From Sipunculus nudus (Eukaryota; Annelida; Sipuncula; Golfingiida; Sipunculidae): a stretch of 64,000 nt of DNA. Position 1 is the first letter of the stretch. Every line of letters begins with the position of its first letter. The stretch lies in the NCBI GenBank assembly GCA_026874595.1, contig CM049308.1, positions 73,752,624 through 73,816,623 on the forward strand, written 5' to 3'. Below the pieces are notes generated by a model. The model ran no database searches. It had not been told where the DNA came from and saw only the letters and a program-made list of their open reading frames with translations. Positions 1-11,900 of the stretch are shown in pieces. The position numbers and the translations under genes were made by a program.

Positions 1-1290
1 TCTGAACAATTATTATATTGATCACCATGATTCTTTGCATGGATATTGATCATGAAATGTTTCATCAGTTTCTGCATTCTGGTGGCGCCACCTGTATTTT
101 TTCAATTTTTAGCTCAGCTGACTGAAAGTCATCTGAGCTGTAGGGATCACCTTTTGTCCGTCGTCCGTCCGGCCATCCAGGCGTCTGTCTGTTAACAGGG
201 CACAAATCGTAACCGCTAGACCGGGAATCTTCTTACTTGAAATCCTGGGAGGTCTATGGAAATTCTCCTTGTAAACCTGAAATTAGGTCACTGTGACCTA
301 TATTCTTCGAGCTATGGGGTTCTGAAGTACCCCCCAGAATAATGCAAAATTTAATACAAAAGCTCAAGTATCTGAACAACTTATGCATTAATCACCATGA
401 TTCTTTGCATGGATATTGATCATGGAGTGTTTCATCAATTTCTGGAGATTGGTGGCGCCACCTATATTTTTTTTATTTTTTACGATTTTTTTTTCTCTAC
501 TTTTGTGATCTTTAAACATTTGGTCATCTGTAAACAGGGCACAAATGATAATGACTGGACCTAGAATCTTCTGTCCTCACCTCCAGGGAAGCCCATAAAA
601 GGTCTACATGGAAACCTGAAATAAGGTCCCTGTTACCCATATTCTGTGAGCTATGGGGCCCTGAAGTACCCCCCAGAATAAAGATTTGGTCATATATTAA
701 CAGGGCACAAATCATAATGACTGGACCTAGAATCTTTTGTCCTCACCTCCAGGGAAGCCCATAAAAGGTCTGCATGTAAACCAGAAATAAGGTCCCTGTT
801 ACCCATATCCTTCATGCTCTGGGGCTCCGAAGTACTCCCCAGAATAAAGATTTGGTCATCTGTTAACAGAGCACAAATTATAATGACTTGACCTAGAATC
901 TCCTTTCTTGATATGCTGGGAGGCCCCTGAAAAGTCTCCTTGTGCACCTGAAATTACATCTCTGTTACCCATATCCTTCATCCTATGCGGCTTTGAAATA
1001 CCCCCCAGAATAAACATTTGGATTTGTTAACAGGGCACAAATCATAATAACTGGACCTAGAATTTTATTTTTTGACATGCTGGGAGACCCCTGAAAAGTC
1101 ATCTTGTAAACCTTGAAAATAGGTGTCTGTCCCATATCCTTCATGCTACAGAGCTCCATAGTACCCCAATGAATATTGCATGATTTTATACAAAAGGTCA
1201 AGTTTGGAAAAAGTATTTCATTCAAATTTGACATTCAGATGATAAAATTACTTTTGTCAATGTCTTCCTGGTCAGCTGAGCGTCATGACC
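1..1290 (+). repeat. Interspersed repeat family A with ~165-bp tandem units
   Basis: The segment holds tandem units marked by CAGGGCACAAAT followed by a CTGGACCTAGAATCTT block. Markers lie near 196, 534, 699, 866 and 1031, so the period is about 165 bp (338 bp for the first step). GGTGGCGCCACC occurs at 81-92 and 451-462. A perfect-but-one hairpin occupies 111-139 (arms AGCTCAGCTGACT and AGTCATCTGAGCT, loop GAA). A right-end motif, GTCAGCTGAGC then TGACCCCTGGGTCA, lies at 1271-1300. The same family recurs at 29.04-29.94, 33.82-34.17 and 61.04-61.93 kb. The combination of terminal hairpins, short inverted ends and internal tandem repeats resembles non-autonomous Helentron-type elements of bivalves; that class is inference. 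Confidence 0.75.
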
Positions 1291-2990
1291 CCTGGGTCAC
1301 TTGTTTTTTATTAAAATCTCATACTTCAGGACTGCTTAATATCAAAACCACTCATCTGTTTTTCCTCATATTTACCATAAAAATTCCTCTGTATAGTTCC
1401 TATGTACCTGCCAGAAATTTTGTCTGTATTATATAATTTAAAAAATTTATGGGCCCAAACATAATGCATTTTGTAAAAAATCAGGAAAGATATTTGATCT
1501 TTATACACAAAACAGGTTAAAGTTATGGACTTTTTTTCCAGTAATATAACTTTAATTAATCAAAATTAAATTGTATACCCAAAATTAGATAAAAATCTTT
1601 TAAATTTTTTAAAATATTAGCAAAAGTAAAAAATTGGTACCTTAAATTTTGCCCAACTTTGACCATGGCACGTTTTTTTAGCTCAGCTGACTATAAGTCA
1701 TCTGAGCTATAGTCGTGGTCCATTGTCCATCGTCCGTCCGTCTGTCTGTCCGTCCGTCGTTAGATGTGGCACGTTTTGAAACCGTAAGACCTAGGAATCC
1801 AAAATTCGGCATAATGTTAGATGTCCCCAAGATCTCCTACCAAGCCGAAAACTGGGTCTTTGCGACTTTGTTCCTTTGAGAAATTAAAGAAAAACCTCAA
1901 TTTTTTATTAAAAACCTATTTTTACACTTCAGGACTGCCTATTATCAAAACCACTCATCTGTTTTTCCTCATATTTACCATAGTTATTCCTCTATATAGT
2001 TCCTATGTACATGCCAGAATTATGTCTGTATTATAAAAATTTAAAAAGTTATGGGCCCAAACATAATGCATTGTGTAAAAAATCAGGAAAGATATTTGAT
2101 CACTTAACACAATATATGTTAAAGCTATAAACTTTTTTTCCAGTAATATAACTTTAATTAATCAAAATTAAATTGTATACCCAAAATTAGATCAAAATCT
2201 TTTAAATTTTTTAAAATATTAACAAAAATAAAAAATTGGTACCTTAAATTTTGCCCAACTTTGACCATGGCAGGTTTTTTTCCTGTAAGTACTGTGGATT
2301 TAATTTTCACAGCATGTTTTTTTAAGCATTTTGTCTGTAAACACCTAAAATTTGAAACCAGTTGATCAAAAACTGTAGATTTTATTCAAGCTTTCAAGCA
2401 CCATGTAACATATTGTTTACATCAAACTAGTGTCATGCAGTTTGCAAGTGCTCAGCTCCCCAACTTCAGCTCTCAGTTCCTAAAATTTGGCATACAATTA
2501 GATGTCTCAAAAATCCCCTACCAAGCCAAGAATTTGATCACTAGGACTTAATACCTTCGAGATATTAATGAAAAACTTCATTTTTCCATTAAAAACCCAT
2601 TGTTACACTTCAGGACAGCCTAATATCAAAACCACTGATCTGACTTTAATCATATATAATATACATATTTTTCTATATATTCTCTATGCACATGCCAGAA
2701 ATGATGTCAGTATTGCGTAATTGTTTTAAGTTATGGGCCCAAACATAATGCACTTTGTAAAAAATCAAGAAATATATTTACTCCCTTAACAAGAGGATTG
2801 CTGAAGCTAGAGATTTTTTGTCAGGGATGTAACATTATTTAATCAGGATTCAATTGAATACCCAAAATTAGTTCTGAATTTTTCAAATTGTATAAGTTAT
2901 TAGTATAAATATAAAATTAGTACCTTAAATTTTGCCCAACTTTGACCATGGCATGTTTGTTTCCTGTGAGTAATGTTGATATAATTTTCA
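1291..2990 (+). repeat. Interspersed repeat family D, several degenerate units
   Basis: Three partial units share the blocks CTTCAGGACTGC, ATGGGCCCAAACATAATGCA and TTTGCCCAACTTTGACCATG. The last block ends units near 1680, 2270 and 2950. A second AGCTCAGCTGAC hairpin opens one unit at 1680-1708, the same terminal hairpin as family A, so A and D look like subfamilies sharing an end. TCCGTC-rich sequence follows the hairpin at 1727-1760. Related units lie at 4317-5310 and, inverted, at 44.4-45.7 kb. No coding potential was seen; open frames here are incidental. Confidence 0.75.
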
Positions 2991-4316
2991 TATCATGCAC
3001 ACATAAAGATTTAAGCTTTTTAGTTTGAAAAGCTGAAAGAAATTGGCCAAAAATTGTAGCTTTTATTAATGTTTTTATGAGACCATGTCAGACCTTGGCT
3101 CTCTGTAGCACCTCTTGAGTCACCTGTATGTTGACCTGGTTGAACTTTCAGCAAATTATGCATGCTTGAGGCGAGACATAAACTGGGGCATCCAGGCAGC
3201 TTATTATATAATGGCCAGCCACAGTTGATCTAGGTGTCCAACCCAACTCATCTAGTAGTTTTAACCAACAACATAACAATAAACAATAAATTAATAAATT
3301 TTTATTGGTTTTTAATAACAAATTAAAGAAAAATAGAAAAGGAATTTGTTAGTTGATAATAACAGGAAATTAACTTGCAGTTACCGATGATATAAGAATC
3401 TTGTATCGATGGATAGAATGTCATGTATTCCAAATAACACCATGCAGTCACCTATGGTATTTTTCAGTTCAGTTTTAATGATAAAAAAGTAAATCATATT
3501 ATTCATTACTAATCATTAGGGATCATATGAAGGAAATTAATGATAGACAAAGATGCAGTTGATAATATTAATCTAGATTCCTACTGTGTCTAGTGTGTAC
3601 ATTGATGTGAAATTAGTCCAAAATAAATATATTACATTTTTTTTTAAATATAAATAAAAGCCATAAAACCAGGTACTTATGATCATTTTTTAAATGTGTG
3701 AATTTTGTATATTCTGGATTCTCAACATCATTGTTTGGTGAAAACTGAATAAATACCAGACATGGTGCGAATACTTTGCAATTGTATTTAAACACGAATA
3801 TGAATATGTACTCCATTAAATTTCTTTCATAAGAATGGGAATTCAGGTAAAAATGAAAGTATATGAATACCAGTGCAAATATTTTCAAAATGTATTAATG
3901 AATGCATTCATGAATATATTCTTTAATATTATTTTAATAATCATTTCAGTCATATTTTATTTGAAAAAATCATACTATTCTCTTATTATTTTTAATAAAA
4001 ATTATATTTAGGACAATATTTGTAATTTTTCTAATAAATAGTTAAACTTTTATATTATATGTTCTGCTTATATAAGTTATATGGCCAAGTCAAAATCTGT
4101 GTGACAATCCCACTCCATTTGTTAATGAAATAAATGAAATTAATCCTCTTTCCTGTCTCCAAAGGTACTATCAAAATCATACATAAGCTAAACAACAACA
4201 ACTCATAATACAGCTTATTTTTATTACCATATAAAACCAGCATGTGCCTCATTTCTAAATCATATTTTTTTATCATATATATCAGCTGAGCGCCATGACC
4301 CATAGGTCCCTTGTTC
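2991..4316. other. AT-rich non-coding stretch, probably intronic
   Basis: Degenerate family D sequence runs to about 3100. The rest is very AT-rich unique sequence with short open frames and no splice-bounded coding segment. It ends with a family right-end motif (ATCAGCTGAGC, then TGACCCATAGGTCC) at 4281-4312. No gene is seen. Confidence 0.5.
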
Positions 4317-5310
4317 CTGTAAGTACTTTGGGTTTAATTTTCTCAGCATGTTTTTGTTAGCATTTTGTCTGTTAACACCAAAAATTTGAAACCAGTAGAT
4401 CAAAAACTGTAGATTTTATTCAAGTTTTCAAGCACCATGTAACATATTGTTTACATCAAGCTAGTGTTATGCAGTTTGCTAGAGCTCAGCTCCCGAGCTT
4501 CAGATCTAAGTTCCTTAAATTTGGCTTACAGTTAGATGTTTCCAAAATCCCCTATCATGCCAAGAATTTGGTCACTAGGACTTAATTCCTTCGAGATATT
4601 AATAAAAAACTTCATTTTTCCATTAAAAACCCATTTTAACACTTTAAGACTGCCTTATATCAAAACCACTGATCTGAACTTGTTTTAATAATATATATAT
4701 TTTTCTATATGTTCGCTATGCACATGCCAGCAATGATGTTAGGCCAAAAAAATAAAAGGGTATGGTTCACAGGCACTTTTGGTGAGAAATCAATGCAGGC
4801 AGGCGGTATTTTATTTTTTACCTTTTTTTGTATGTTTCGATAAAAATGTCATATAATCAGGGAAAAGCATAAAAATGACATTTTTTCCCCGCTAAACAGG
4901 TAAAAACCCTACACAACAAAGGAAATTGTATCGAAATTGTATTATTTTATCTTCTTGTAGGATGAAAACCAAAATAAAAATGTTTGATGCGGGGGGTTAA
5001 AATTGATCCGGGCGGTGCCTGAGAACCATACCTTTTATTTTTTTTGGCCTTAATATTGCGAATTTTTTATTTAAGTTATGGGCCCAAACATAATGCACTT
5101 TTTAAAAAATCAAGAAATATATTTACTCACCTAAGATGAGAATTGCTGAAGCTGGAGACTTTTTTTCAGGAATATAACTTTATTTAATCAAGATTCAATT
5201 GTTAACCCAAAACTAGATCGTAATTTTGCAAATTTTTCAAGTTAATAGCATAAAATAAAAAATCAATACCTTTAATTTTGTCCAACTTTGGCAATGGCAC
5301 ATTTTCCCCT
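4317..5310 (+). repeat. Family D unit interrupted by a MITE
   Basis: A family D unit (GTAAGTACTTTGGGTTTAAT start, TTTGTCCAACTTTGGCAATG end) is split by the inserted element at 4742-5049. Comparison with the uninterrupted unit near 2695-2720 shows where the insertion occurred. Confidence 0.75.
4742..5049. mobile_element. 308-bp MITE, PIF/Harbinger type (TTA target duplication)
   Basis: Long terminal inverted repeats of about 34 bp begin GGCCAAAAAAA at the left and end TTTTTTTGGCC at the right; the inner ends read TATGGTTCACAGGCAC and, inverted, TATGGTTCTCAGGCAC. The element is flanked by TTA at 4739-4741 and 5050-5052, and the related uninterrupted repeat near 2710 has only one such site. A 3-bp TTA/TWA target duplication with GG-starting inverted ends is typical of PIF/Harbinger elements. 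There is no open frame, so it would need a transposase in trans. The near-intact arms suggest recent activity. Confidence 0.85.
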
Positions 5311-7292
5311 GTAAGCACTGTTGATTTAATTTTCACAGCATATATACATAAGGATTTAATCTTTTAAAATCTGAAATTTCAAAGGAATTGATTGAAAAGA
5401 GTAGATTTTATTCAAGTTTTCATACACAATGTCAAGTGTTGTTTACATCTAGCCCACCTAGTAGTACAGTCTTCACTTGCATTATGTAACCCACCCCAGG
5501 CAACTTGCCTTGGCTCAGCTTGGCCACTACTAGCAGGCTTCCCCTCTGCCCTGCACACCCCCCCCCCCCCAGATGGTGCATTAACTAGATGAATGTTATA
5601 ATTTTCTGTATTTCATTTTATTCTTGGCTGTGCAATGCTACATTTTAGATTTTGTGTTTACCATTTACAATGATTAAAGTGCACATTAATTGTGTCCACA
5701 AAGCGATGTATTGCTATGAAAGTGTGGATGTTCATCAGATAAGTAATTCTTTACTTGAGAAGAGTAATATCTTCACCAGGTGTGAAATTGACTATTAATT
5801 CCAGTAATAAATTATAGCTTAGATTGTAATTAGCATAATGATATTGTTTGTCCCTCATTCAACCAACAGTGTGTATACTTTATTTGAAAAAGATGTTTTT
5901 ATTTTACCAAATTTACTGAATCTTTTATTTTATTTTGGTGAATAAGATTAAACATGTACTGAAAACTCCAATGTGCAAAACTTTTTAATAGTGATTCAAG
6001 GAATAATCTTGTAGATGCCATGTTGTGGCATTATTTTCTTTTAAATTCAGTTTAAACATTTGTGAAAATAAATAATAAAAATATATGTGTATGCAAAATA
6101 TGACCCAATATGAGCAACACTCTGGATATATAATGATTGCAACTTAGAAATTAATATGTTAACTTATATTTTCAGTGTTTTTTAATACAAATTTATAAAA
6201 CTTGTAAATAAAAATAATTTATCAGATTAAAAACTATTTTAATGGTTAAAGTGGATATGCTTAAATAATAGGCTTATATATAAACTTAAATGCATTATTC
6301 CCTTGAAAGTGAAATAAAGGTATTAGTCCATTCTGTCAACTGGCCTGTCCATCTGTAAATTTTTCATATGCATCACAGTATCCCAAAACTTTAACTGTTT
6401 TTCTTCATGACAGTCTTGTCAGAGTATTAGTTTGCAACCATATATATAGAACTTTACTAAAACCAAGTAGGAGGGTCTCTTTCCTCTTAGCTTCTCTTAT
6501 GCTTATATAAATGAAAAACATTAAAATAGAATATTTTGCATTTGCAAAAATTTCAAACTTAAGCTGAGTGCCATGACCCATGGGTCCCTTGTTTTTTGTG
6601 TTTCCATATGTATTAATGTTATTCTGATTAGGGCTTTAAACAGTCTGGGACTCACAGGTCAAAATTTTGAAGAGTCCTGTGGTGTTTAGGGATGGCCCAA
6701 GGGTCAATAGCTAAATTTGAATGGTTTCAATAGATTAAGTCAATACATATTTCTCATTTTTCTACATTTAATAAGACCAAAAACACGAGATAGAGCCAAG
6801 TGTCCTTTTTATCAAAAGAATATTATCTGACAGAACTGCATTTGGTCATATTGAATAACGTTAAGGTAGATCGGCTTGATAATTGGCAATGGTCAGCGAA
6901 TGTGATGGAAGCCAACTTGATCTTGGATCAAGTTCAGCCAGAAACAATGCATCGGCTTGGACACTTGGGGGCAAATAGCCATGTATCCCACCCAGAACTT
7001 GAGCTTCTCTGACACATACTCCCACATTCCTGAAAGCCTTGTGATATACATAAGAATTTTTAACTGAGAGAGCAAATTTAATTCTGCAGAATTTTAGCTT
7101 CTTTGTTGTCAGGCACATTCACTGAATGCTTTCTGTTCTTTCCGTGTATTAATAAATGAATGCCAATGAATGATGAGAATTGAAATTGCATTAAATCCTG
7201 AATTGAATTATATTGAATTGTAGAGAAAATTAAGACCAGGTGTAATGATGATTTTAAATTATGATTTTAATGACACTGTATTTTCTTATCAG
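5311..7292. other. Intron upstream of the proline-rich protein exons
   Basis: AT-rich sequence with a poly-C run near 5559-5572 and a family right-end motif (GCTGAGTGCCATGACCCATG) at 6563-6582. An open frame at 6800-7012 lacks splice signals and coding character. A plausible branch/pyrimidine region (TATTTTCTTATCAG) ends at 7292, just before the coding exon. No other gene was found. Confidence 0.5.
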
Positions 7293-7501
7293 GAGGAGAC
7301 AGATACAGGTGAAGAAGATGTGGATGAAGAGATGGCTAGTTCCACAAACAGACACCAGATGGCAGCTCCCACACCTGATCTTGGCTCATTGAGCCCTGCT
7401 CACAGACCCCCAGCACCATACACAACTCCTGTCACAGCACAGCACCCCACGGCCCCAGCACATCCAGTCCAACCTGTACCAGGATCATTCAGTAATCATA
7501 T
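7293..7501 (+). CDS. Penultimate coding exon of a proline-rich protein (partial gene)
   Basis: The exon follows the acceptor TTTTCTTATCAG and ends at the donor AT^GTAGGTAT. It is 209 bp: 69 codons in phase 0 plus two bases. The product starts with an acidic segment (EETDTGEEDVDEE) and continues as low-complexity Pro/Ala/His/Thr sequence. Its last two bases join the first base of the exon at 8755 to make an ATG (Met) codon, and the frame stays open, which supports the join. Codon and base composition are clearly richer in G+C than the surroundings. Upstream exons lie left of the window. The family was not recognised; such tails occur in many scaffold, chromatin and RNA-binding proteins. Confidence 0.75.
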
Positions 7502-8754
7502 GTAGGTATCAGCAGCTACTACAGCCATATATTGTCATTGTCAATACAAAAATGACACTGCCAAGAATAGTCCTTGAATGAATTTTTTTCTCCGTTTTTC
7601 TGTTGGATTTTGTAAATAAAATGTATGCCTTTTCCTCTAATATGCCTATATAAATGTAGATCTGATGTATGCTTAAGTAAGAAACACTGATGCAGTTATA
7701 TGTGTTTATATAAGAAATATGTAAATATAATACAACATGTATTTTATTCTTTATCATAAACCTCTGTGCCTCAGGATGAAAAAATCCCAAAACAATTTTT
7801 ATAAACACAGAACTATAATTTTTGTTTGAAAAGGGGAACTTTATGTATATTGTACTTATGAAGCCTATGAGTTGATGAGAAATTTAATTTAGTTGGATAA
7901 TAACTTATAATATTAATAATATATTTAATTTATATAGTGCCAATTCAACAGAACAGTTATCGAAAGTGCTATACAAACTTAGAGCAAAAGTTGATTAAAT
8001 CATTACTAAGAGCACATAACTTACATGGAATCCTTGTAATGAATTCCAGTGGCTGGTCCATGCTACTTGGTTCTCATTCAGTAATACAGAATACCAGTTA
8101 ATCTGTGGCAGATTTTATTATTATACCTTTGCTGTTTGGTGAGGAATTCTGCTTTATCTTATTTTGTTTCTGGGCTCATTTATCTGATTGCAGCTTTATT
8201 AGAAATATTAAGGATGGATTTTTATGAAAGTGTGGAGGTTAAAGGTAATAGCCCCCCCCCTCGCTAAAAAACATTAATTTAGAGGTAATCTGGGTCACTT
8301 AAATATGTTTATCATTGAAAGGGTTCTTTTCTTTTGTGAGATAGTTCAATTTCTTTATCCTAACAAAGAGCCAGGGCTTATCAAAGGTATTAGGGGTACT
8401 TTTAAGGGATTCTGCCTCTTAACTTGGACTCGATGGTCATGGACTCGTGGACTTGTACTCTGGCTCAGCAGTGAGGACCCGAGGCCAGTCACAAAGATAG
8501 ATGTACAACAAGTTTAGATGTTGAGATCTGTCCACTGACAACACTTTAGTTCAAATACAACTAATATTTATAAAGATAAATATAAAAGGAAAAGATATTT
8601 TCCCAAATTGAAACTACATGGTGCTGGTATGCATATGATAATAATGATAATTTTTGTAGATAAAAAAAATTAACAATGATTTTATCATATTATATATATA
8701 TGTGGTACACTTTATAAGTTATTATTTTGTTTTATTATTCTGTTATTGTTTCAG
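7502..8754 (+). other. Intron between the two proline-rich exons
   Basis: GT at 7502 (GTAGGT) and AG at 8753-8754 (TATTGTTTCAG) bound an AT-rich intron of 1,253 bp. It contains a short poly-C run near 8252-8261. No repeat element or gene was recognised. Confidence 0.65.
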
Positions 8755-8932
8755 GCATCAGCCTCCTGCACCGATGTATCCAGCACATTTTCATCCCCCG
8801 GGATCAAGCACGCGTCCACTACCACCCCCTCAGGCCATCCCCACACCGTCCATGCTAGGGACAGGTTACAGCTGTGTGCCCCCCATGTCTCACTGTCCAC
8901 CTCCAAATCAGGACGATGATTATGATTCCTGA
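8755..8932 (+). CDS. Last coding exon of the proline-rich protein
   Basis: The exon begins after TGTTATTGTTTCAG and reads 58 codons to a TGA at 8930-8932. The product is Pro-rich with His, Met and Tyr (MYPAHFHPPG, PLPPPQAIPTP) and ends in the acidic tail NQDDDYDS. Together with the previous exon it gives about 128 C-terminal residues with no cysteine-rich or globular domain visible; the PPxY/PxxP-like stretches could bind WW or SH3 domains, which is inference. It is followed at once by AT-rich UTR sequence. The gene identity is unknown. Confidence 0.75.
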
Positions 8933-11900
8933 TGAATATTCAAGAGTCATTGTTTGTACATAATACTGTCTGGATGCTTGTTTGATGATCTATATCCCAT
9001 ACTGCCAATTTGTTGATGTTAATGATTTCTTCATGAATCATATACCTCATAGGTAAACAATGTACTTAAAACTACATGCTCTTGCACATATATCTAGCCA
9101 GAAATTAGCCAACATTCCTTGTTGTTACAGGTTTCATAATGAATAAACACAATGATCAGGAATGGGGAACATTCAAACAAGATTATTGTTATTTACGGTA
9201 ACTACCCATTTTGTTTCTCAGTGCCATCTAGTACTCAAACGTTGAATGATTTTGAAGTTTAAGATATCTGTCTTTATAATTTAATGTTAACTTTTCATCA
9301 TAATTCGGCTCAACGCAGTGAAACGTTATATATTTCTGTTGGCAATCCAATCCAGTGTATGAGTACCAGTATATAGTTTAGAATTATCCTGTTTTAATGC
9401 CTTAATCAAATGTTATGTGTTTCACTGAATGATCACAAGATGGCGCTGAGGTGCAATTGTGTTACCATAATTAACAATGAAGATATATTCTGAGGTACCC
9501 CATTGTAAAATAGCAGATTGCAGAGCTGTTGCATATAATATTTATGACTGTTGTTGTACTGGTATTGTTTTACTATACATGCACAATATGCAGGACTTGC
9601 ATGCTAGCCTTTTCACAAGACACTGAACGCTCAAGATTTTGATATTGGTATATTGTGCAAGCTGATATGTGATACCAGTATTTTTTAAATTGCGGAATTC
9701 TTGAGGGACAGATTAAACCCCACAGGTGCACAATAATCTAAACTATACACACCAGAACGACATGTAACAAAATATATGTTTTTCACTCTTGCAAGTTAGC
9801 AAATTATACTTGGTGTTTTAAGCTGTTGGCAACTTATCACAGTGGTATCTATGTTATTCTTTTTTTTATTAATTTGTCACCTTTGACTTTTGGTAAACTT
9901 GCAGAAATACTTTTGTTCACAAAAAAATATTCTGGGCATATTTCACTCCATCTTGTATATATTGTAACATAATAGGGAACTGACAGTCTCCATACACTAC
10001 AGTCCTGTTAGTGTAGCAAACAGCAGAATTAGTTCAATTAGTATACTAGTATTAAAGTATACTCATATTTTATCTGTCTCAACAGTTGATAATCTGTTAT
10101 ATATTCAGCTTCTGTGGCTGTTTGTCCAAAGGAAGAAGCTTGATAGAGCCACCGGTAACAATGCTGTGAAATGCAATACAACCCTGTCTGATCATGAGGT
10201 CTGAATGTACTGGTAGTATGCAGTGATAATAATCTGCTAAGGGTTCCAACTTCTAATATTTCTTAATACCTAGAAATTTTACATAATCAAAGAAATCCTA
10301 AATCCTAAAATCGAAATTTTAAATTGTCAGAGAAATTGTTTAATCTGACAGACATTTGGTGAAGTTGGTCAGATTTAATATCAATGCATAAAATAGACAG
10401 GGAGTCCCAGTAAAAAAATCTTTATATTCACAGTAGTCTGTTTCATTCCTTCATGTCCACCTGTTTTTTTGCTATGAAAATTTTTAATAGTTTCATTCGT
10501 AGGGAAACAATTGTAGTGTAGAGCAGAGGATTAAAGGACATAATTTTCAACAAGGTAAAAAAATACCTACCTTACACCTTATTTAAGACACAGAATTACA
10601 AAGTATTTGAAAATATGAGAAATCAGTCCACTTTTGACAACATATCAGACCCACTTATGGCTGTCAAGGTCACTGGTCACATATAAAAATAGCCTTAACT
10701 GAGAGCTTCTGATTGGATGATCTCATGTAAACACTCTAAAAATATAACCAGCTAAAACAAAGATGGCTACTCATGGAGGGACACATCATATCTACCACAT
10801 CATGGTGAAGAGACTAAAATGTTGTGAAACATAAATAGGGGATTTATTGTAAAATTTTTAATTGCCATATTGGGTTGTCACTTCCATATGTTGTTTTCTT
10901 AAAAATTATTAAAAAAAATAAACTTTTAAGTAAATCATCCACAAAAACAGGTAGACAGCATTTGGTAAAACTGACTATAAGACCTAAGGTGACTTCATAT
11001 GTGTTGAAATGTTAGCAAGCTTTTTGAATATCCTGGACATTAGAATATTCACAATGGAAAACACTGATTTATATTTGCTCAAGGTATGAAATGCCTGTCT
11101 GATAGAAAATAAGGTGATGCATGCATGACATGGCTGATATTTTGTTATAAATAACCTTGGTCATATTCATTATCATGTAAGATAGAGAGAGCATGATTTT
11201 ATAATATTAGCATAGGAGCTGTTACCCATACTTCTGTGCACAATTCTCTTGGCTGAGCATGGATATATTCTTTTGATTTAATTCTACCTTTAGACATCAC
11301 CACAAGTTTGAGAGTTCACGCGCAGGTTTTATGTACACAGCTGCTGTCCTATTGTGTCTTGTGTTAACACCACATCATACATCACTCCTCAGTCACGCAC
11401 ATTCTCGTTAACTGAGATCTATTTAAAGCCTTTGACCATCATCATCATCTTCTCATTAATTTTTCATTAATTTAGGCCTCCGGACTGGCTCAGGATTGTG
11501 AAAAACTCAGTTTCACTGCTGCTTGTGGACCACTTGCTGCTGATATTATCAGAAAGATAAAAAAATTATCTCTTAATTTAATTTTTGCATATGAAACCTC
11601 TGGGATTTTAAAAGAGTTTGAGTTTGAAAAGATTTTAAAAATTATAAATCTTATGTATTTTCACATATGATGAATGATACAGAATATCTCTTTTTTATCT
11701 ATTTTCAAGATTCTCCTGTTTTGCAGAAGAACAAGCTACAGTATACCACAATTTAGAGAAAAATCTTAGCTTTCAAAATTTCTTGTTTGAACATTTGGTG
11801 ATATTTAAGGATAACAGAAACAGTGTTGAAACACGCTCCTGAGACAGTCCTGAGACCTTGAGGTGTATATTTAATCCTGCCAGGATGGCTTTTAAAGAGT

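Noticed and set aside
6800-7012. 70-codon plus-strand frame in the intron
   Set aside because: No acceptor/donor pair in phase with the following exon and no coding character.
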